This document shows, piece by piece, positions 1-9,420 of a stretch of DNA of 64,000 nt (the first letter of the stretch is position 1; the number at the start of each line of letters is the position of its first letter). This DNA is from Methylobacter sp. (GTDB lineage: Bacteria; Pseudomonadota; Gammaproteobacteria; Methylococcales; Methylomonadaceae): NCBI GenBank assembly GCA_030699385.1, contig JAUYMY010000007.1, positions 1 to 64,000 of the forward strand, written 5' to 3'. A model generated the notes under the pieces. The model worked only from the letters and a program-made list of their open reading frames with translations, did not search any database and was not told the DNA's origin. The position numbers were made by a program, and so were the translations under genes.

Positions 1-87
1 GATCCCATCCCGAACTCGGAAGTGAAACCATTTAGCGCCGATGATAGTGTGGCAGTTTGCCATGCGAAAGTAGGGAATTGCCAAGCT
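1..87 (+). rRNA. rrf: 5S ribosomal RNA, 3' part (truncated by window start)
   Basis: gatcccatcccgaactcggaagtgaaacc...gatgatagtgtggc...catgcgaaagtagggaattgcca is the typical 3' two-thirds of bacterial 5S rRNA. Confidence 0.95.
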
Positions 88-98
88 CTTAAATTAAA

Positions 99-128
99 AA
101 CCCAAGCCTCATGCTTGGGTTTTTTTTT
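99..128 (+). terminator. Rho-independent terminator of rRNA operon
   Basis: aacccaagc-ctcat-gcttgggtt followed by a T run. Confidence 0.9.
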
Positions 129-164
129 GCCTGTCGTTTCATGCTATCTAAGAGGGTGTCCAAG

Positions 165-324
165 AATAGGATTACCCACGTAAATAATTCTCTTGTCCCA
201 AGAAAATTTTAAATTTTTCCAAGAACCTATTGTTAAAATTAACGCCTATGTCATGAAGCTTATCGGTTAGTCGCTTCTTTTGACGGGCTTATTGTCGGTT
301 AATTTACGCGTGGATAATCCTGTT
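165..324. repeat. MITE-like element with ~21-bp terminal inverted repeats
   Basis: Left arm aataggattacccacgtaaat; reverse complement of right arm (302-324) aacaggattatccacgcgtaaat. Confidence 0.5.
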
Positions 325-1180
325 AAAATTTCCAAAGCAACAAAGCTTGCGGCAGACTTTCGTCAAAATCTTTAATGCCGTATTTGTTGTGCCAATATTG
401 GTATTCGATACCGATATAAATATGCTCTTGCATCCCCCAAAAATCGCCGACATCCAAGCGTAGTTGCGGTTGCGCCAAAATCTGGCCTACATAGTTGGCG
501 TTTTTTGCGCCAATAAAATCGGCAAAACCCTCTAAACTCCAGTGTGTACCTGCTACAGTGAAGGGCAATTTCCAAACAGGAGTAAGTTGCCAGGACGTGC
601 CGGAAGAGACCGGTTCTAACACATCGTGCCGCAAAAAATCGACGGAAAAGAATTTAAAGCCTGGCAAATTAAACTCGATATTGAAGCCATACAATATGAT
701 GCGGGCACCGCTACGGCTGCTGTTTAGATTTTCGCCTAAATTAACACCACCCGCTAAATTTAAGTCTTTGAAAGGGCCGAAGGCCAAATTTCCCCCGCTC
801 ATTTTGCTAAGACTTAAATAGCTGTAAAGCTCGCCGTACAGATTCACTTGCGAAGGTTCGCCGCTGTCTGAAATCAGCGTATCCATAAAAAAGAAATTGC
901 GCCCCAGCGCCCAACCGTCGGCATGAGTGAGGGTCAAAATGGAACGACTGACATCATTCGGATTGCCGGGTATTTGATAGCCGTTGCCGTGTAAATATTG
1001 AATTTCAGTGCTATGCCAATCGAATATCTTGGCCGCTGCGCTGAGCGGCCAGATGAATAGGAAAGTGCAAAGTAGTAATAGCGTGATGGGAGCGATGCCT
1101 ACATCGCGACTTGTTGTTAATCGCGACGTAGGCGTCGCTCCCACAATAGCGCTTACGGTTGTTTCCTTGGTATCAATCAT
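323..1180 (-). CDS. Outer membrane beta-barrel protein, nucleoside-specific channel (Tsx/OmpK)-like
   Basis: 285 aa; hydrophobic signal segment ITLLLLCTFLFIWPLSAAA, alternating barrel strands, C-terminal ...LPQALLLWKF ending in F. Confidence 0.65.
   Translation of the reverse strand: MIDTKETTVSAIVGATPTSRLTTSRDVGIAPITLLLLCTFLFIWPLSAAAKIFDWHSTEIQYLHGNGYQIPGNPNDVSRSILTLTHADGWALGRNFFFMDTLISDSGEPSQVNLYGELYSYLSLSKMSGGNLAFGPFKDLNLAGGVNLGENLNSSRSGARIILYGFNIEFNLPGFKFFSVDFLRHDVLEPVSSGTSWQLTPVWKLPFTVAGTHWSLEGFADFIGAKNANYVGQILAQPQLRLDVGDFWGMQEHIYIGIEYQYWHNKYGIKDFDESLPQALLLWKF
1088..1142. repeat. REP-like palindrome within the 5' end of the Tsx-like ORF
   Basis: gggagcgatgcctacatcgcga-N-tcgcgacgtaggcgtcgctccc; arms 20/22 identical. 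Confidence 0.8.
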
Positions 1181-1479
1181 TAAAATTCCTGATTATCGGT
1201 GAGTTCAGCAAGCTGACGTAGAATCTGGCGGGCTTCATCATAGCGAAGTTCGTTAATCAACTTGCGTAATTGGGCAAATAAATCGACTTGATTCGCCGCC
1301 AGATACGGTTTGAGTGTGTTCAGTAAGGTTTCAGAAATAAAGTCGCTCTCTTGAAATAAGTCGTTAAGCTCGGCGGCACTGCGTCGCAACGCTTCACTAT
1401 TGCCCTGATTGATAAGTGGTTGATGTAAGGCGCTAATAACGGCCATTGCTTGATTAAAAACGTGTCGGAATGTGCTCAA
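1180..1479 (-). CDS. Hypothetical protein
   Basis: 99-aa ORF, same strand as and adjacent to the Tsx-like ORF; no family recognised. Confidence 0.45.
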   Translation of the reverse strand: MSTFRHVFNQAMAVISALHQPLINQGNSEALRRSAAELNDLFQESDFISETLLNTLKPYLAANQVDLFAQLRKLINELRYDEARQILRQLAELTDNQEF

Positions 1480-1654
1480 TGCGCTACCTACGAGTGCATT
1501 TATAGCTTACAGCAACGCCTACGTCGTGACTAGAATCTAATCGATGTATTGAAAAGGCTTTTAGCCTTTGACAGTAAACAAAAAACCGCCGCACCATTCG
1601 AGTGCTCTCATTAGTGTGGTAACATTGCCGCCTTAGACTTTTTTATGTTGCCCA

Positions 1655-2662
1655 ATGACTCATCTCTCCCCTCCCGCCCAATTAATCGACCGCTTCGGCA
1701 GAACCGTTGATTATTTGCGGATTTCCATTACCGACCGCTGTGATTTCCGTTGTTTATATTGCATGGCTGAAGACATGACTTTCTTGCCGCGCGCGCAGAT
1801 TTTGACGCTGGAAGAGATTTATACGCTGGCGCAAGCTTTCGCCGAATTGGGCGTGAAAAAAATCAGGATCACCGGCGGCGAGCCGTTGGTTAGGAAAGGC
1901 GCGTTGGAGTTATTGCAAAACATCGGCGCTATCGACAGCCTGAATGAATTGGTGCTAACGACCAATGGCTCGCAACTTGAGGCCATGGCGGCGGCATTAA
2001 AACAGGCGGGCGTCAAGCGCATCAATATCAGCCTGGATACGCTGGATGCCGACAAGTTTAAGGCGATCACCCGAACCGGCGATTTGCAGCAAGTGCTAAG
2101 AGGCATTCAAGCCAGCAAGGTGGCCGGGTTTGAGCGGATAAAAATCAACGCGGTCATCCTGAAAGACAGAAACCATCTGGAAGTCAATGATCTGGTGCAG
2201 TTTGCGGTTGATAACGGCATCGACATCAGCTTTATCGAGGAAATGCCGTTGGGCGTCGTCGATCAACATAACCGGGCTGACGCCTATTATTCCAGCGATT
2301 TAATCAAGGCTGATTTAGCGGAAAAGTTTACTTTAATCGCCACGCCGGAAAAAACCGGTGGACCGTCAAATTATTTTAAGGTGGAGGGCACACAAACCCG
2401 CGTCGGTTTTATTTCCCCACACAGCGAAAATTTTTGCAGCACCTGCAACCGCGTGCGCCTGACCGTCGAAGGTCGCTTGCTGTTATGTCTGGGCAATGAG
2501 CATTCGGTCGATCTAAAACAAGTTATTCGCGCTAATCCCGGTGATATGACCGTACTGAAACAGGCCATTATCGACGCGATGCTGATTAAGCCGGAAAAAC
2601 ACGAATTTAACATCAACGAGCAGCCGGTCATCTTGCGTTATATGAGCATGACGGGGGGCTGA
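1655..2662 (+). CDS. moaA: GTP 3',8-cyclase MoaA
   Basis: Radical SAM CxxxCxxC (CDFRCLYC), C-terminal cluster motif CSTCNRVRLTVEGRLLLCL, terminal GG. Confidence 0.97.
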   Translation: MTHLSPPAQLIDRFGRTVDYLRISITDRCDFRCLYCMAEDMTFLPRAQILTLEEIYTLAQAFAELGVKKIRITGGEPLVRKGALELLQNIGAIDSLNELVLTTNGSQLEAMAAALKQAGVKRINISLDTLDADKFKAITRTGDLQQVLRGIQASKVAGFERIKINAVILKDRNHLEVNDLVQFAVDNGIDISFIEEMPLGVVDQHNRADAYYSSDLIKADLAEKFTLIATPEKTGGPSNYFKVEGTQTRVGFISPHSENFCSTCNRVRLTVEGRLLLCLGNEHSVDLKQVIRANPGDMTVLKQAIIDAMLIKPEKHEFNINEQPVILRYMSMTGG

Positions 2663-2666
2663 ATTT

Positions 2667-2864
2667 TAACTATCCTCCCGCCCTTAAATGGAACACGGAT
2701 GACACCGATTAGACTGATCGCCACAGATTTTTTTAACTTAACTCAAGAAGTACGAACACTACCCGTTCAAAGCTAGCTTTGAATTCCCCAGATGTCACAC
2801 CAGCGTAAAAAAATCTGTGTAAACCCGTTTGATCCGTGTCATCCGTGTTCCATTAGGGTAGTTA
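2667..2864. repeat. Family B intergenic element (AACACGGATG repeat), full-length copy
   Basis: Terminal arms taacta...aatggaacacggatgac / gtcatccgtgttccatta...tagtta and inner inverted repeat cacagattttttt / aaaaaaatctgtg. Confidence 0.7.
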
Positions 2865-2911
2865 CAACATAATCCTTTTTATCTATGAACCTTTCACCTG
2901 AGATTTAAACA

Positions 2912-4231
2912 ATGTCTTTCGCCCAACTCGGTTTAACCGAGGAACTCCTTAAAGCCGTAGCCGATCAAGGCTATGTCATACCTACGCCGGTACAACAACA
3001 GGCCATCCCGTTGATTCTTGAAGGCCGCGATGTGCTGGCCGGCGCACAAACCGGCACCGGAAAAACCGCCAGTTTTACCTTACCCTTGTTACAAAAACTG
3101 GCGGAAACCCACGACCCGCACCAAAAACCGCACCGCGTCCGTGCGCTGATTCTGGTGCCTACCCGCGAATTGGCAGCGCAGGTTTATGAAAGCGTCAAAA
3201 CCTACGGCGCACATTTGCCCTTGCATGCGGAACTGGTGGTCGGCGGTGCCAGTATCGGCATCCAGACCCGGCATTTGCGCAGGGGTTGCGACATTGTAGT
3301 GGCGACGCCGGGGCGGATTATCGACCACGTCCAGCAACGCAATATCAACCTGTCCAACGTGGAAATTTTGGTGCTGGATGAGGCGGACAGGATGCTCGAC
3401 ATGGGCTTTTTGCCCGACATTAAACAGCTAATGGCGTTGATTCCGAAAAAACGCCAGAGTCTGTTGTTTTCCGCCACCGTGCCCAATGCAATCAAAGCGC
3501 TGGCGGCGCAGTTGTTAAATAATCCGGTTGAAGTCGAAGTCGCCAAACAAAACGCCACCGCTGATAATGTGTCGGAACGAGTTTACGGCATCGACCGAGA
3601 GTACAAACGCGAATTGCTGTCCTATTTGATCGGCAGCAATAATTGGAAACAAGTGCTGGTTTTTGTGCGCACTAAACACGGCGCAGACCGCTTGGAAAAA
3701 CAGCTAATTGAAGACGGCATCCGCACCGCCGCGCTGCATGGCGACAAGACGCAAGGCGCGCGCAACAAGGCGCTGGAGCAGTTTAAAACTGGCAAGGTTG
3801 CTGTATTGGTTGCCACCGACATTGCCGCGCGTGGTTTGGATATTGACGATTTGCCGCACGTCGTGAATTTCGATGTGCCGCAAGTGCCGGAAGATTATAT
3901 TCACCGCATTGGCCGCACCGGACGCGCTGGTTTAAGCGGTGTGGCCTTGTCACTAGTCTGCCCCGAAGAAGCCTGGATGCTGGCGGAAATTGAGAAATTG
4001 CTCAAACGGCAAATCCCGCGTGTGGCCGACACCGGCTATGAGCCGGTATCGTTGAAAGTGATGGATGCGCCGAAAAAGAACACGCCGAACAAAACCACCG
4101 GCAAAAAAGATATGCGTCACACCAAAAAACCGGTTCGCGGCAAATCAACGGTGCGCGGTGAAAAACAGCCGGACAACAAACGAAGCGATACACGCGGCAA
4201 AGGACGTTCAGGTTCGAGAAGTCGGGATTAA
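2912..4231 (+). CDS. rhlE: DEAD-box ATP-dependent RNA helicase RhlE-like
   Basis: [29 protein letters not shown] motifs; basic C-terminal tail. Confidence 0.93.
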   Translation: MSFAQLGLTEELLKAVADQGYVIPTPVQQQAIPLILEGRDVLAGAQTGTGKTASFTLPLLQKLAETHDPHQKPHRVRALILVPTRELAAQVYESVKTYGAHLPLHAELVVGGASIGIQTRHLRRGCDIVVATPGRIIDHVQQRNINLSNVEILVLDEADRMLDMGFLPDIKQLMALIPKKRQSLLFSATVPNAIKALAAQLLNNPVEVEVAKQNATADNVSERVYGIDREYKRELLSYLIGSNNWKQVLVFVRTKHGADRLEKQLIEDGIRTAALHGDKTQGARNKALEQFKTGKVAVLVATDIAARGLDIDDLPHVVNFDVPQVPEDYIHRIGRTGRAGLSGVALSLVCPEEAWMLAEIEKLLKRQIPRVADTGYEPVSLKVMDAPKKNTPNKTTGKKDMRHTKKPVRGKSTVRGEKQPDNKRSDTRGKGRSGSRSRD

Positions 4232-4261
4232 ATTATCGCCTGCTGTTTGCAGCTAATCGAA

Positions 4262-4325
4262 TTGTCCACGAAAGGCATGAAATTATGCTTATTTTTCGTG
4301 TTTTTTGTGATTTTCGTGGACAAAA
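4262..4325. repeat. Family A intergenic palindrome (GTCCACGAAA...TTTCGTGGAC)
   Basis: ttgtccacgaaaggcatgaaa...tttttcgtgttttttgtgattttcgtggacaa. Confidence 0.75.
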
Positions 4326-4390
4326 TATTTTTGCCTTCATTCCCTTCATGGCAATGAAATCAAGTACGCTATCCGCATTCATCCAACTTT

Positions 4391-5416
4391 ATGCACAACA
4401 TTGAAATCCCCGTCTGGCCTTATGTTTACGGACAACCTTCCGGTTCCGGCAAAATCCGCAGCTTACCGGAAGATTTTATCGTCAACGAAAACCTGTCTTT
4501 CGAGCCGTCCGGCGTGGGCGAACATGTTTTTTTGCAGATAGAAAAAAAAGGCGAAAACACCGAATTTGTTGCCCGGCAATTGGCCCGGTTTGCCAATGTC
4601 CGGCAGCGCGATGTCAGTTATGCGGGCTTAAAAGACCGTTACGCGGTCACAAGCCAATGGTTTAGCGTTTGGTTGCCGGGCAAGGCCGACCCTGATTGGA
4701 CGGCTTTTGCATCGGACGCCATCAAGGTGTTGCAGGTTGCGCGCCATGCCAGAAAACTCAAGCGCGGCGTGTTATCAGGCAACAGCTTTAAGCTGGTCAT
4801 TCGCGATTGGCAGGGCGATAAAGACAAGACCGTGCAGCAATTGGAGCAGATCAAAGCCCACGGCATCGCCAATTATTTCGGCCCGCAACGCTTCGGCAAC
4901 CAAGGCCAAAACGTCAGCAAGGCGGTGGCGATGTTTGACGGTGCAAAAGCCGGGCGGGAACAGCGCAGCCTTTATTTGTCGGCGGCACGGTCGTATCTGT
5001 TTAACCAGATTTTAGCCGCACGGATCACGCAACATAACTGGAATCAACCGCTTGCCGGTGATATGTATCAATTCGACCTGTCGCACAGTTGTTTCCACTC
5101 GGAACAGCCGGATGCCGAAATCATCCGGCGGCTGGCAACAAAAGAAATCCATCCTACCGGCGTTTTGTGGGGCCTGGGAGAGGCCGATGTATCAGCCGAT
5201 GCGCTGGCTATTGAATTGGCGGTTATCAATGCGCACGGGCAATTGGCTCAAGGCTTGATAGCCAACGGCGTTGATCGTGATCGGCGAGCATTGAGGGTGA
5301 ATGTACAGGATTTGAATTGGCAATTTGTTGATGACACGGTGCTTGAGCTTAGCTTTACGCTCCCGGCAGGAAGCTATGCTACATCAGTGTTGCGGGAAAT
5401 TATCGATAGCCAATAG
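4391..5416 (+). CDS. truD: tRNA pseudouridine(13) synthase TruD
   Basis: GLKDRYAVTSQWFS, NYFGPQRFG and NQGQ-type motifs. Confidence 0.96.
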   Translation: MHNIEIPVWPYVYGQPSGSGKIRSLPEDFIVNENLSFEPSGVGEHVFLQIEKKGENTEFVARQLARFANVRQRDVSYAGLKDRYAVTSQWFSVWLPGKADPDWTAFASDAIKVLQVARHARKLKRGVLSGNSFKLVIRDWQGDKDKTVQQLEQIKAHGIANYFGPQRFGNQGQNVSKAVAMFDGAKAGREQRSLYLSAARSYLFNQILAARITQHNWNQPLAGDMYQFDLSHSCFHSEQPDAEIIRRLATKEIHPTGVLWGLGEADVSADALAIELAVINAHGQLAQGLIANGVDRDRRALRVNVQDLNWQFVDDTVLELSFTLPAGSYATSVLREIIDSQ

Positions 5417-5511
5417 CATCAGCGGGGCGAATAAATGTTAGAAAATAAGGTTATCCCAAGGCTGAGTTGATCGTCACGATTAGTGTAGGCGTCGCCACCC
5501 AAAATAAAATC

Positions 5512-5607
5512 ATGGACTCTGTTTCGCCTAAAACATTGAGTGATGCCGCAGACAGTGCGCTGTATTTAGCCAAAGACGGCGGCAGGAATCGAGTCTGTTC
5601 GCATTAA
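5512..5607 (+). pseudogene. Remnant of a GGDEF diguanylate cyclase C-terminus
   Basis: MDSVSPKTLSDAADSALYLAKDGGRNRVCSH* matches the canonical GGDEF end 'ADxALYxAKxxGRNRV'; rest of the domain absent. Confidence 0.6.
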
Positions 5608-5632
5608 CAAGATGAATAAGTTTGCTAGGAAC

Positions 5633-6955
5633 TTAAGATTTGAAATAGCGGTCGGTTTCTTCTTTCACCACATTGGACAAAATTAACAGGCCTATCAAAT
5701 TCGGTATGGCCATCATGCCGTTCATCAGGTCGGAAAAATTCCAGACAAACTCCAAATTCATCATGGCGCCAATTAACACCACTGCGATAAACAAAATGCG
5801 ATAAACACGAATGACGCGCGCGCCAAACAAATATTCAACCGCTTTTTCGCCGTAATAATTCCAGCCAATCAGCGTGGAATAAGCAAATAGCGCTGTTGCA
5901 AGCGCCACAATCAGTTTACCGGTGACGCCCAAGGTTTCAGCAAAACTGGCGCTGGTTAATTGCCCCGCATCAACACCTTGCGTCCAGGCGTTTGCGGTCA
6001 AAATAACCAACGCCGTTATGGTACAAACCACCAAGGTGTCGATAAAAGTTTGTGTCATGCTGACCAAGGCTTGTTTGACCGGATCATTAGTACGCGCTGC
6101 TGCGGCGGCAATCGGTGCTGAACCTAAACCTGATTCATTGGAAAACACCCCGCGCGCAATACCAAAACGCATGGCGGCCGCGATAGTTGCGCCAGCAAAA
6201 CCGCCGCTAGCCGCTGCCGGCGAAAAAGCATGTTGAAAAATTAATGCGAAGGCATGAGGAATTTCGGCGGCATTGAGCACCAGTACTACCAGTGCCGAGC
6301 CGACATAGCCGATAATCATAAACGGCACCAAAATTGAGGTGAATTTACCAATGGTGCGGATACCGCCCAAAATCACCAAGGCGGTTAATACCATCAATAT
6401 AAGGCCAGTTACCCACGGTGCTATTTGGAATGTGGCCTCGAAAATTTTGGCGGTGGCGTTGGCCTGTGTCATGTTGCCGATACCAAAAGTCGCCAGCGCG
6501 GTGAACAAGGCAAAAAGCCAGCCCAGTTTCGGTAATCCGGCGCCTTTCGCCAGATAATACATAGGGCCGCCACGCATACCGTGTTCGCCTTTTTCGCGGT
6601 ATTTAACCGCCAATACCGCTTCGGCATATTTGGTGACCATGCCTACCAAGCCGGTCATCCACATCCAAAATACCGCGCCCGGCCCGCCCAGCGTAATCGC
6701 CGTGGCAACGCCGACAATATTGCCAATGCCTACGGTGGCGGCAAGTGCTGTCATCAGCGCTGCAAAATGGCTGATATCGCCTGCATGACCATGATCTTTA
6801 TGGAAAATCATCCGCAAAGCCAACGGCAATACCCGAAATTGCAAGCCTTTCAACAACACGGTCAGATAAAGCCCGGTGCCGACCAATAAAGTCAACATCG
6901 GCGGCCCCCAAACCCAACCGGACAGCGTTGCAATCAGTGTTTCAAAAAAATTCAT
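5633..6955 (-). CDS. Sodium:alanine/glycine symporter, AGCS family
   Basis: [22 protein letters not shown] and [28 protein letters not shown]. Confidence 0.93.
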   Translation of the reverse strand: MNFFETLIATLSGWVWGPPMLTLLVGTGLYLTVLLKGLQFRVLPLALRMIFHKDHGHAGDISHFAALMTALAATVGIGNIVGVATAITLGGPGAVFWMWMTGLVGMVTKYAEAVLAVKYREKGEHGMRGGPMYYLAKGAGLPKLGWLFALFTALATFGIGNMTQANATAKIFEATFQIAPWVTGLILMVLTALVILGGIRTIGKFTSILVPFMIIGYVGSALVVLVLNAAEIPHAFALIFQHAFSPAAASGGFAGATIAAAMRFGIARGVFSNESGLGSAPIAAAAARTNDPVKQALVSMTQTFIDTLVVCTITALVILTANAWTQGVDAGQLTSASFAETLGVTGKLIVALATALFAYSTLIGWNYYGEKAVEYLFGARVIRVYRILFIAVVLIGAMMNLEFVWNFSDLMNGMMAIPNLIGLLILSNVVKEETDRYFKS

Positions 6956-7065
6956 GTTTTATCGTCTCCGTTGTTTTTAAAAATAATAGAGGATGTCCCC
7001 TATTAAATTCCCGGTCTAAAAATGGCGGTCGTATTTTGCGTTCGCCCTAAAATGGTCAGGGCAGA

Positions 7066-7383
7066 TTAATCATCCACCCATTGACCTTTAGCCGATCCAT
7101 AAACTCGAACGCCCAGTAATCCACCTGGAAACCAAAGCTGATAGTCGTCTTGGGATAGTGAGTAATGACAAATGTCAGAGCCTTCAACCTTGATGTCTGC
7201 AGGCGAAGCAGGATGGCGTCCATGCTCTTTATGGTAGGCAGCAATCGCCAGCACCACCTCATCGCAGATTTTTTGCCGCTCAGATTGCATAAGCCACATA
7301 GAGGAGGCATTGGCTAAAGCCCAAACAAATAAGCCGCAAAATAACCAAAAAATCGCCTTGCCGACTAATTTAATAGCTTTCAT
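7066..7383 (-). CDS. Hypothetical protein with N-terminal TM/signal segment
   Basis: 105 aa; overlaps the upstream ORF by ATGA, suggesting coupling. Confidence 0.5.
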   Translation of the reverse strand: MKAIKLVGKAIFWLFCGLFVWALANASSMWLMQSERQKICDEVVLAIAAYHKEHGRHPASPADIKVEGSDICHYSLSQDDYQLWFPGGLLGVRVYGSAKGQWVDD

Positions 7384-7625
7384 GAGTGAATAGTTGGCTC
7401 ACAATGAAGTTCTATTAACGAATCTATCGATGATTGAATCCATATTGGCGGCTCGGTTTTGCTGATTTCGGTGTCGCCCAGCTTTAATTCCAACGGCCCA
7501 AGCGCCGATGTCCAATTCAATTCGGCGTTGACTTGTTCTAATTGTTCCAAATGCGCCAGCAATTCCAGTAAATCCGTCTGATTAATGTTTTTTTTAAATT
7601 TTCTCATTTTTATAACACGATTCAT
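7380..7625 (-). CDS. Hypothetical protein
   Basis: 81-aa ORF coupled to the 105-aa ORF. Confidence 0.4.
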   Translation of the reverse strand: MNRVIKMRKFKKNINQTDLLELLAHLEQLEQVNAELNWTSALGPLELKLGDTEISKTEPPIWIQSSIDSLIELHCEPTIHS

Positions 7626-7655
7626 TTCCCAATTTTAGGCTTTTTAATCAGTGTG

Positions 7656-8516
7656 TTAATTAATAACCCTGCCAATCAATTCGCCCAATTTAACCGTTTT
7701 GCCCGCTTTAAACTCGGCATCCCATGCGGCTTTATCCTTGCCGAACAGGACAATAATCGTAGACCCCATATTAAACCGGCCCATTTCTTCGCCGACATTC
7801 AACGTGGGCGCATCTTCGCCATAGTGCCAGCTTTGCACATCACTGATGCTCGGCGGTGTGACCACGCCGTGCCAGACGGTTTCCACGCTGGACACGAAGA
7901 TTGCACCGACCAGAATCAAAGCCATTGGACCTATCTCGGTGTCGAAGATGGCGGCAACGCGCTCGTTTCTGGCGAATAATCCGGGTACCGAGTTAACGGT
8001 GGCGCCATTGACGCTGAACAAACGGCCGGGGATATGCACCATTTCCCGCAAGGTGCCGGTTAGCGGCATGTGCAGGCGATGATAATCTTTGGGCGACAGA
8101 TAAATGGTAGTGAATACGCCGTTGTTAAACGGTTCGGCGCGGGCGGCATCGCCGCCTAATAAGTCGGTGGCGCTAAAGCTTTTGCCTTTGGCCTGGAAAA
8201 TGTCGCCGTCGGTAATAGATCCGGCCTGGCTGACGGCGCCATCGGCCGGGCAAACAATCGCGTTTCTTTCCGTGCTGAGCGGTCTAATGCCGGGTTTTAG
8301 TGCGCGGGTGAAAAAATGGTTGAAACTCTTGTAGACATTGATGTCTGGCTCTAACGCTTCAGCCATATTAACGTCGTAATGCCTGATAATCTGCTTGATG
8401 AACAGGTTTTTAAAGGATCTGTTTTCGCAGTGAGTCAATTTACTCATCAACTGCGACAAGGCATGATGCGGCAAAATATATTGGGGCAGGGTGGTCAGGG
8501 CTTCTTTAAAATTCAT
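7656..8516 (-). CDS. psd: Phosphatidylserine decarboxylase
   Basis: YLSPKDYHRLHMPLTG and pyruvoyl-cleavage region FNMGSTIIVLFGK. Confidence 0.95.
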   Translation of the reverse strand: MNFKEALTTLPQYILPHHALSQLMSKLTHCENRSFKNLFIKQIIRHYDVNMAEALEPDINVYKSFNHFFTRALKPGIRPLSTERNAIVCPADGAVSQAGSITDGDIFQAKGKSFSATDLLGGDAARAEPFNNGVFTTIYLSPKDYHRLHMPLTGTLREMVHIPGRLFSVNGATVNSVPGLFARNERVAAIFDTEIGPMALILVGAIFVSSVETVWHGVVTPPSISDVQSWHYGEDAPTLNVGEEMGRFNMGSTIIVLFGKDKAAWDAEFKAGKTVKLGELIGRVIN

Positions 8517-8797
8517 GGCTGGTAATTGTTGGGTGTTTTGCCGCTTAGGAAATAGGCAAAGGCGATTATTTCAGCAACGGCAACATAGAGTTCATTGGGG
8601 ATTTCATCGCCTAACGGGATTTGCGCCAAAATCCGTGCCAGTTCCGGCTCGGTTTGCAGCGGTATGCCGTGTTCTTTGGCGATAGCGAGAATTTGTTCGG
8701 CGGTAAGTCCTGTGCCTTTGGCGGTGACCTTGGGCGCGTTCTTGCCGTCGTATTTTAAGGCGACGGCAAGATCGGTGGTGTAATAGGTCTTAGCCAT
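8513..8797 (-). CDS. FlhB C-terminal domain-like protein (EscU/YscU/HrcU family)
   Basis: DLAVALKYDGKNAPKVTAKGTGLTAEQI...EIPNELYVAVAEIIAFAYFL. Confidence 0.85.
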   Translation of the reverse strand: MAKTYYTTDLAVALKYDGKNAPKVTAKGTGLTAEQILAIAKEHGIPLQTEPELARILAQIPLGDEIPNELYVAVAEIIAFAYFLSGKTPNNYQP

Positions 8798-8824
8798 GAT
8801 GGCTTAACTTAGAGAAATTATTTT

Positions 8825-8893
8825 TGTCCACGAAAAGCACGAAAGACACGAAAAAGAATGTGTGTTTCGTGCTTTTTGTGTCTTTCGTGGACA
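8825..8893. repeat. Family A intergenic palindrome
   Basis: tgtccacgaaaagcacgaaagacacgaaa...tttcgtgctttttgtgtctttcgtggaca. Confidence 0.8.
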
Positions 8894-8925
8894 TTTCTCT
8901 TGATGGATTCATTGTTGGCAATAAC

Positions 8926-9315
8926 TCAAGGCAGCGTAACTAATTCCGGCGCTTGCCAATCGGGGTTTCTGTGTTCCACGACGACGGTGGTGTAAATGCC
9001 GCCGCGCACGTTAAATTCGGCGCGCACACGCATAAAATTGGGGGCGATGGCTTTGACTAGATCATCAAGGATTTCGTTGGTAATGGCTTCATGGAAGGCG
9101 CCTTGATCGCGGAATGCCCATAAATACAGTTTTAGCGCTTTAAGTTCGACGCACAGTTTTGCCGGTACGTATTCAATCTGGATGGTGGCAAAGTCCGGCT
9201 GGCCGGTTTTTGGGCATAGGCAGGTAAATTCAGGGGTATCGATGCGAATGGTGTAGTCGCGGCTTAGGTTTGGATTGTCGAAGGTTTCTAAATCTTTGCT
9301 GGGTTGAGTTGTCAT
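8926..9315 (-). CDS. queF: NADPH-dependent 7-cyano-7-deazaguanine reductase QueF (short form)
   Basis: [36 protein letters not shown]; SxRxEF region [15 protein letters not shown]. Confidence 0.95.
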   Translation of the reverse strand: MTTQPSKDLETFDNPNLSRDYTIRIDTPEFTCLCPKTGQPDFATIQIEYVPAKLCVELKALKLYLWAFRDQGAFHEAITNEILDDLVKAIAPNFMRVRAEFNVRGGIYTTVVVEHRNPDWQAPELVTLP

Positions 9316-9420
9316 GGTGTGCTGATAAGTGAGAGTTAAATTAAAGTCGAAACTTTAGCGTGTATCGTGAATAATAGCGGGTTATTTTAATTCAACTGTA
9401 GGGATATTCATACCAGCATC

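Noticed and set aside
4262-4325. CACGAAA repeats considered as a CRISPR array
   Set aside because: They are solitary inverted-repeat hairpins in separate gaps, with no regularly spaced unique spacers and no cas genes.
6956-7065. Glycine riboswitch upstream of the AGCS symporter
   Set aside because: The ~110-bp leader shows no recognisable tandem glycine aptamer core.
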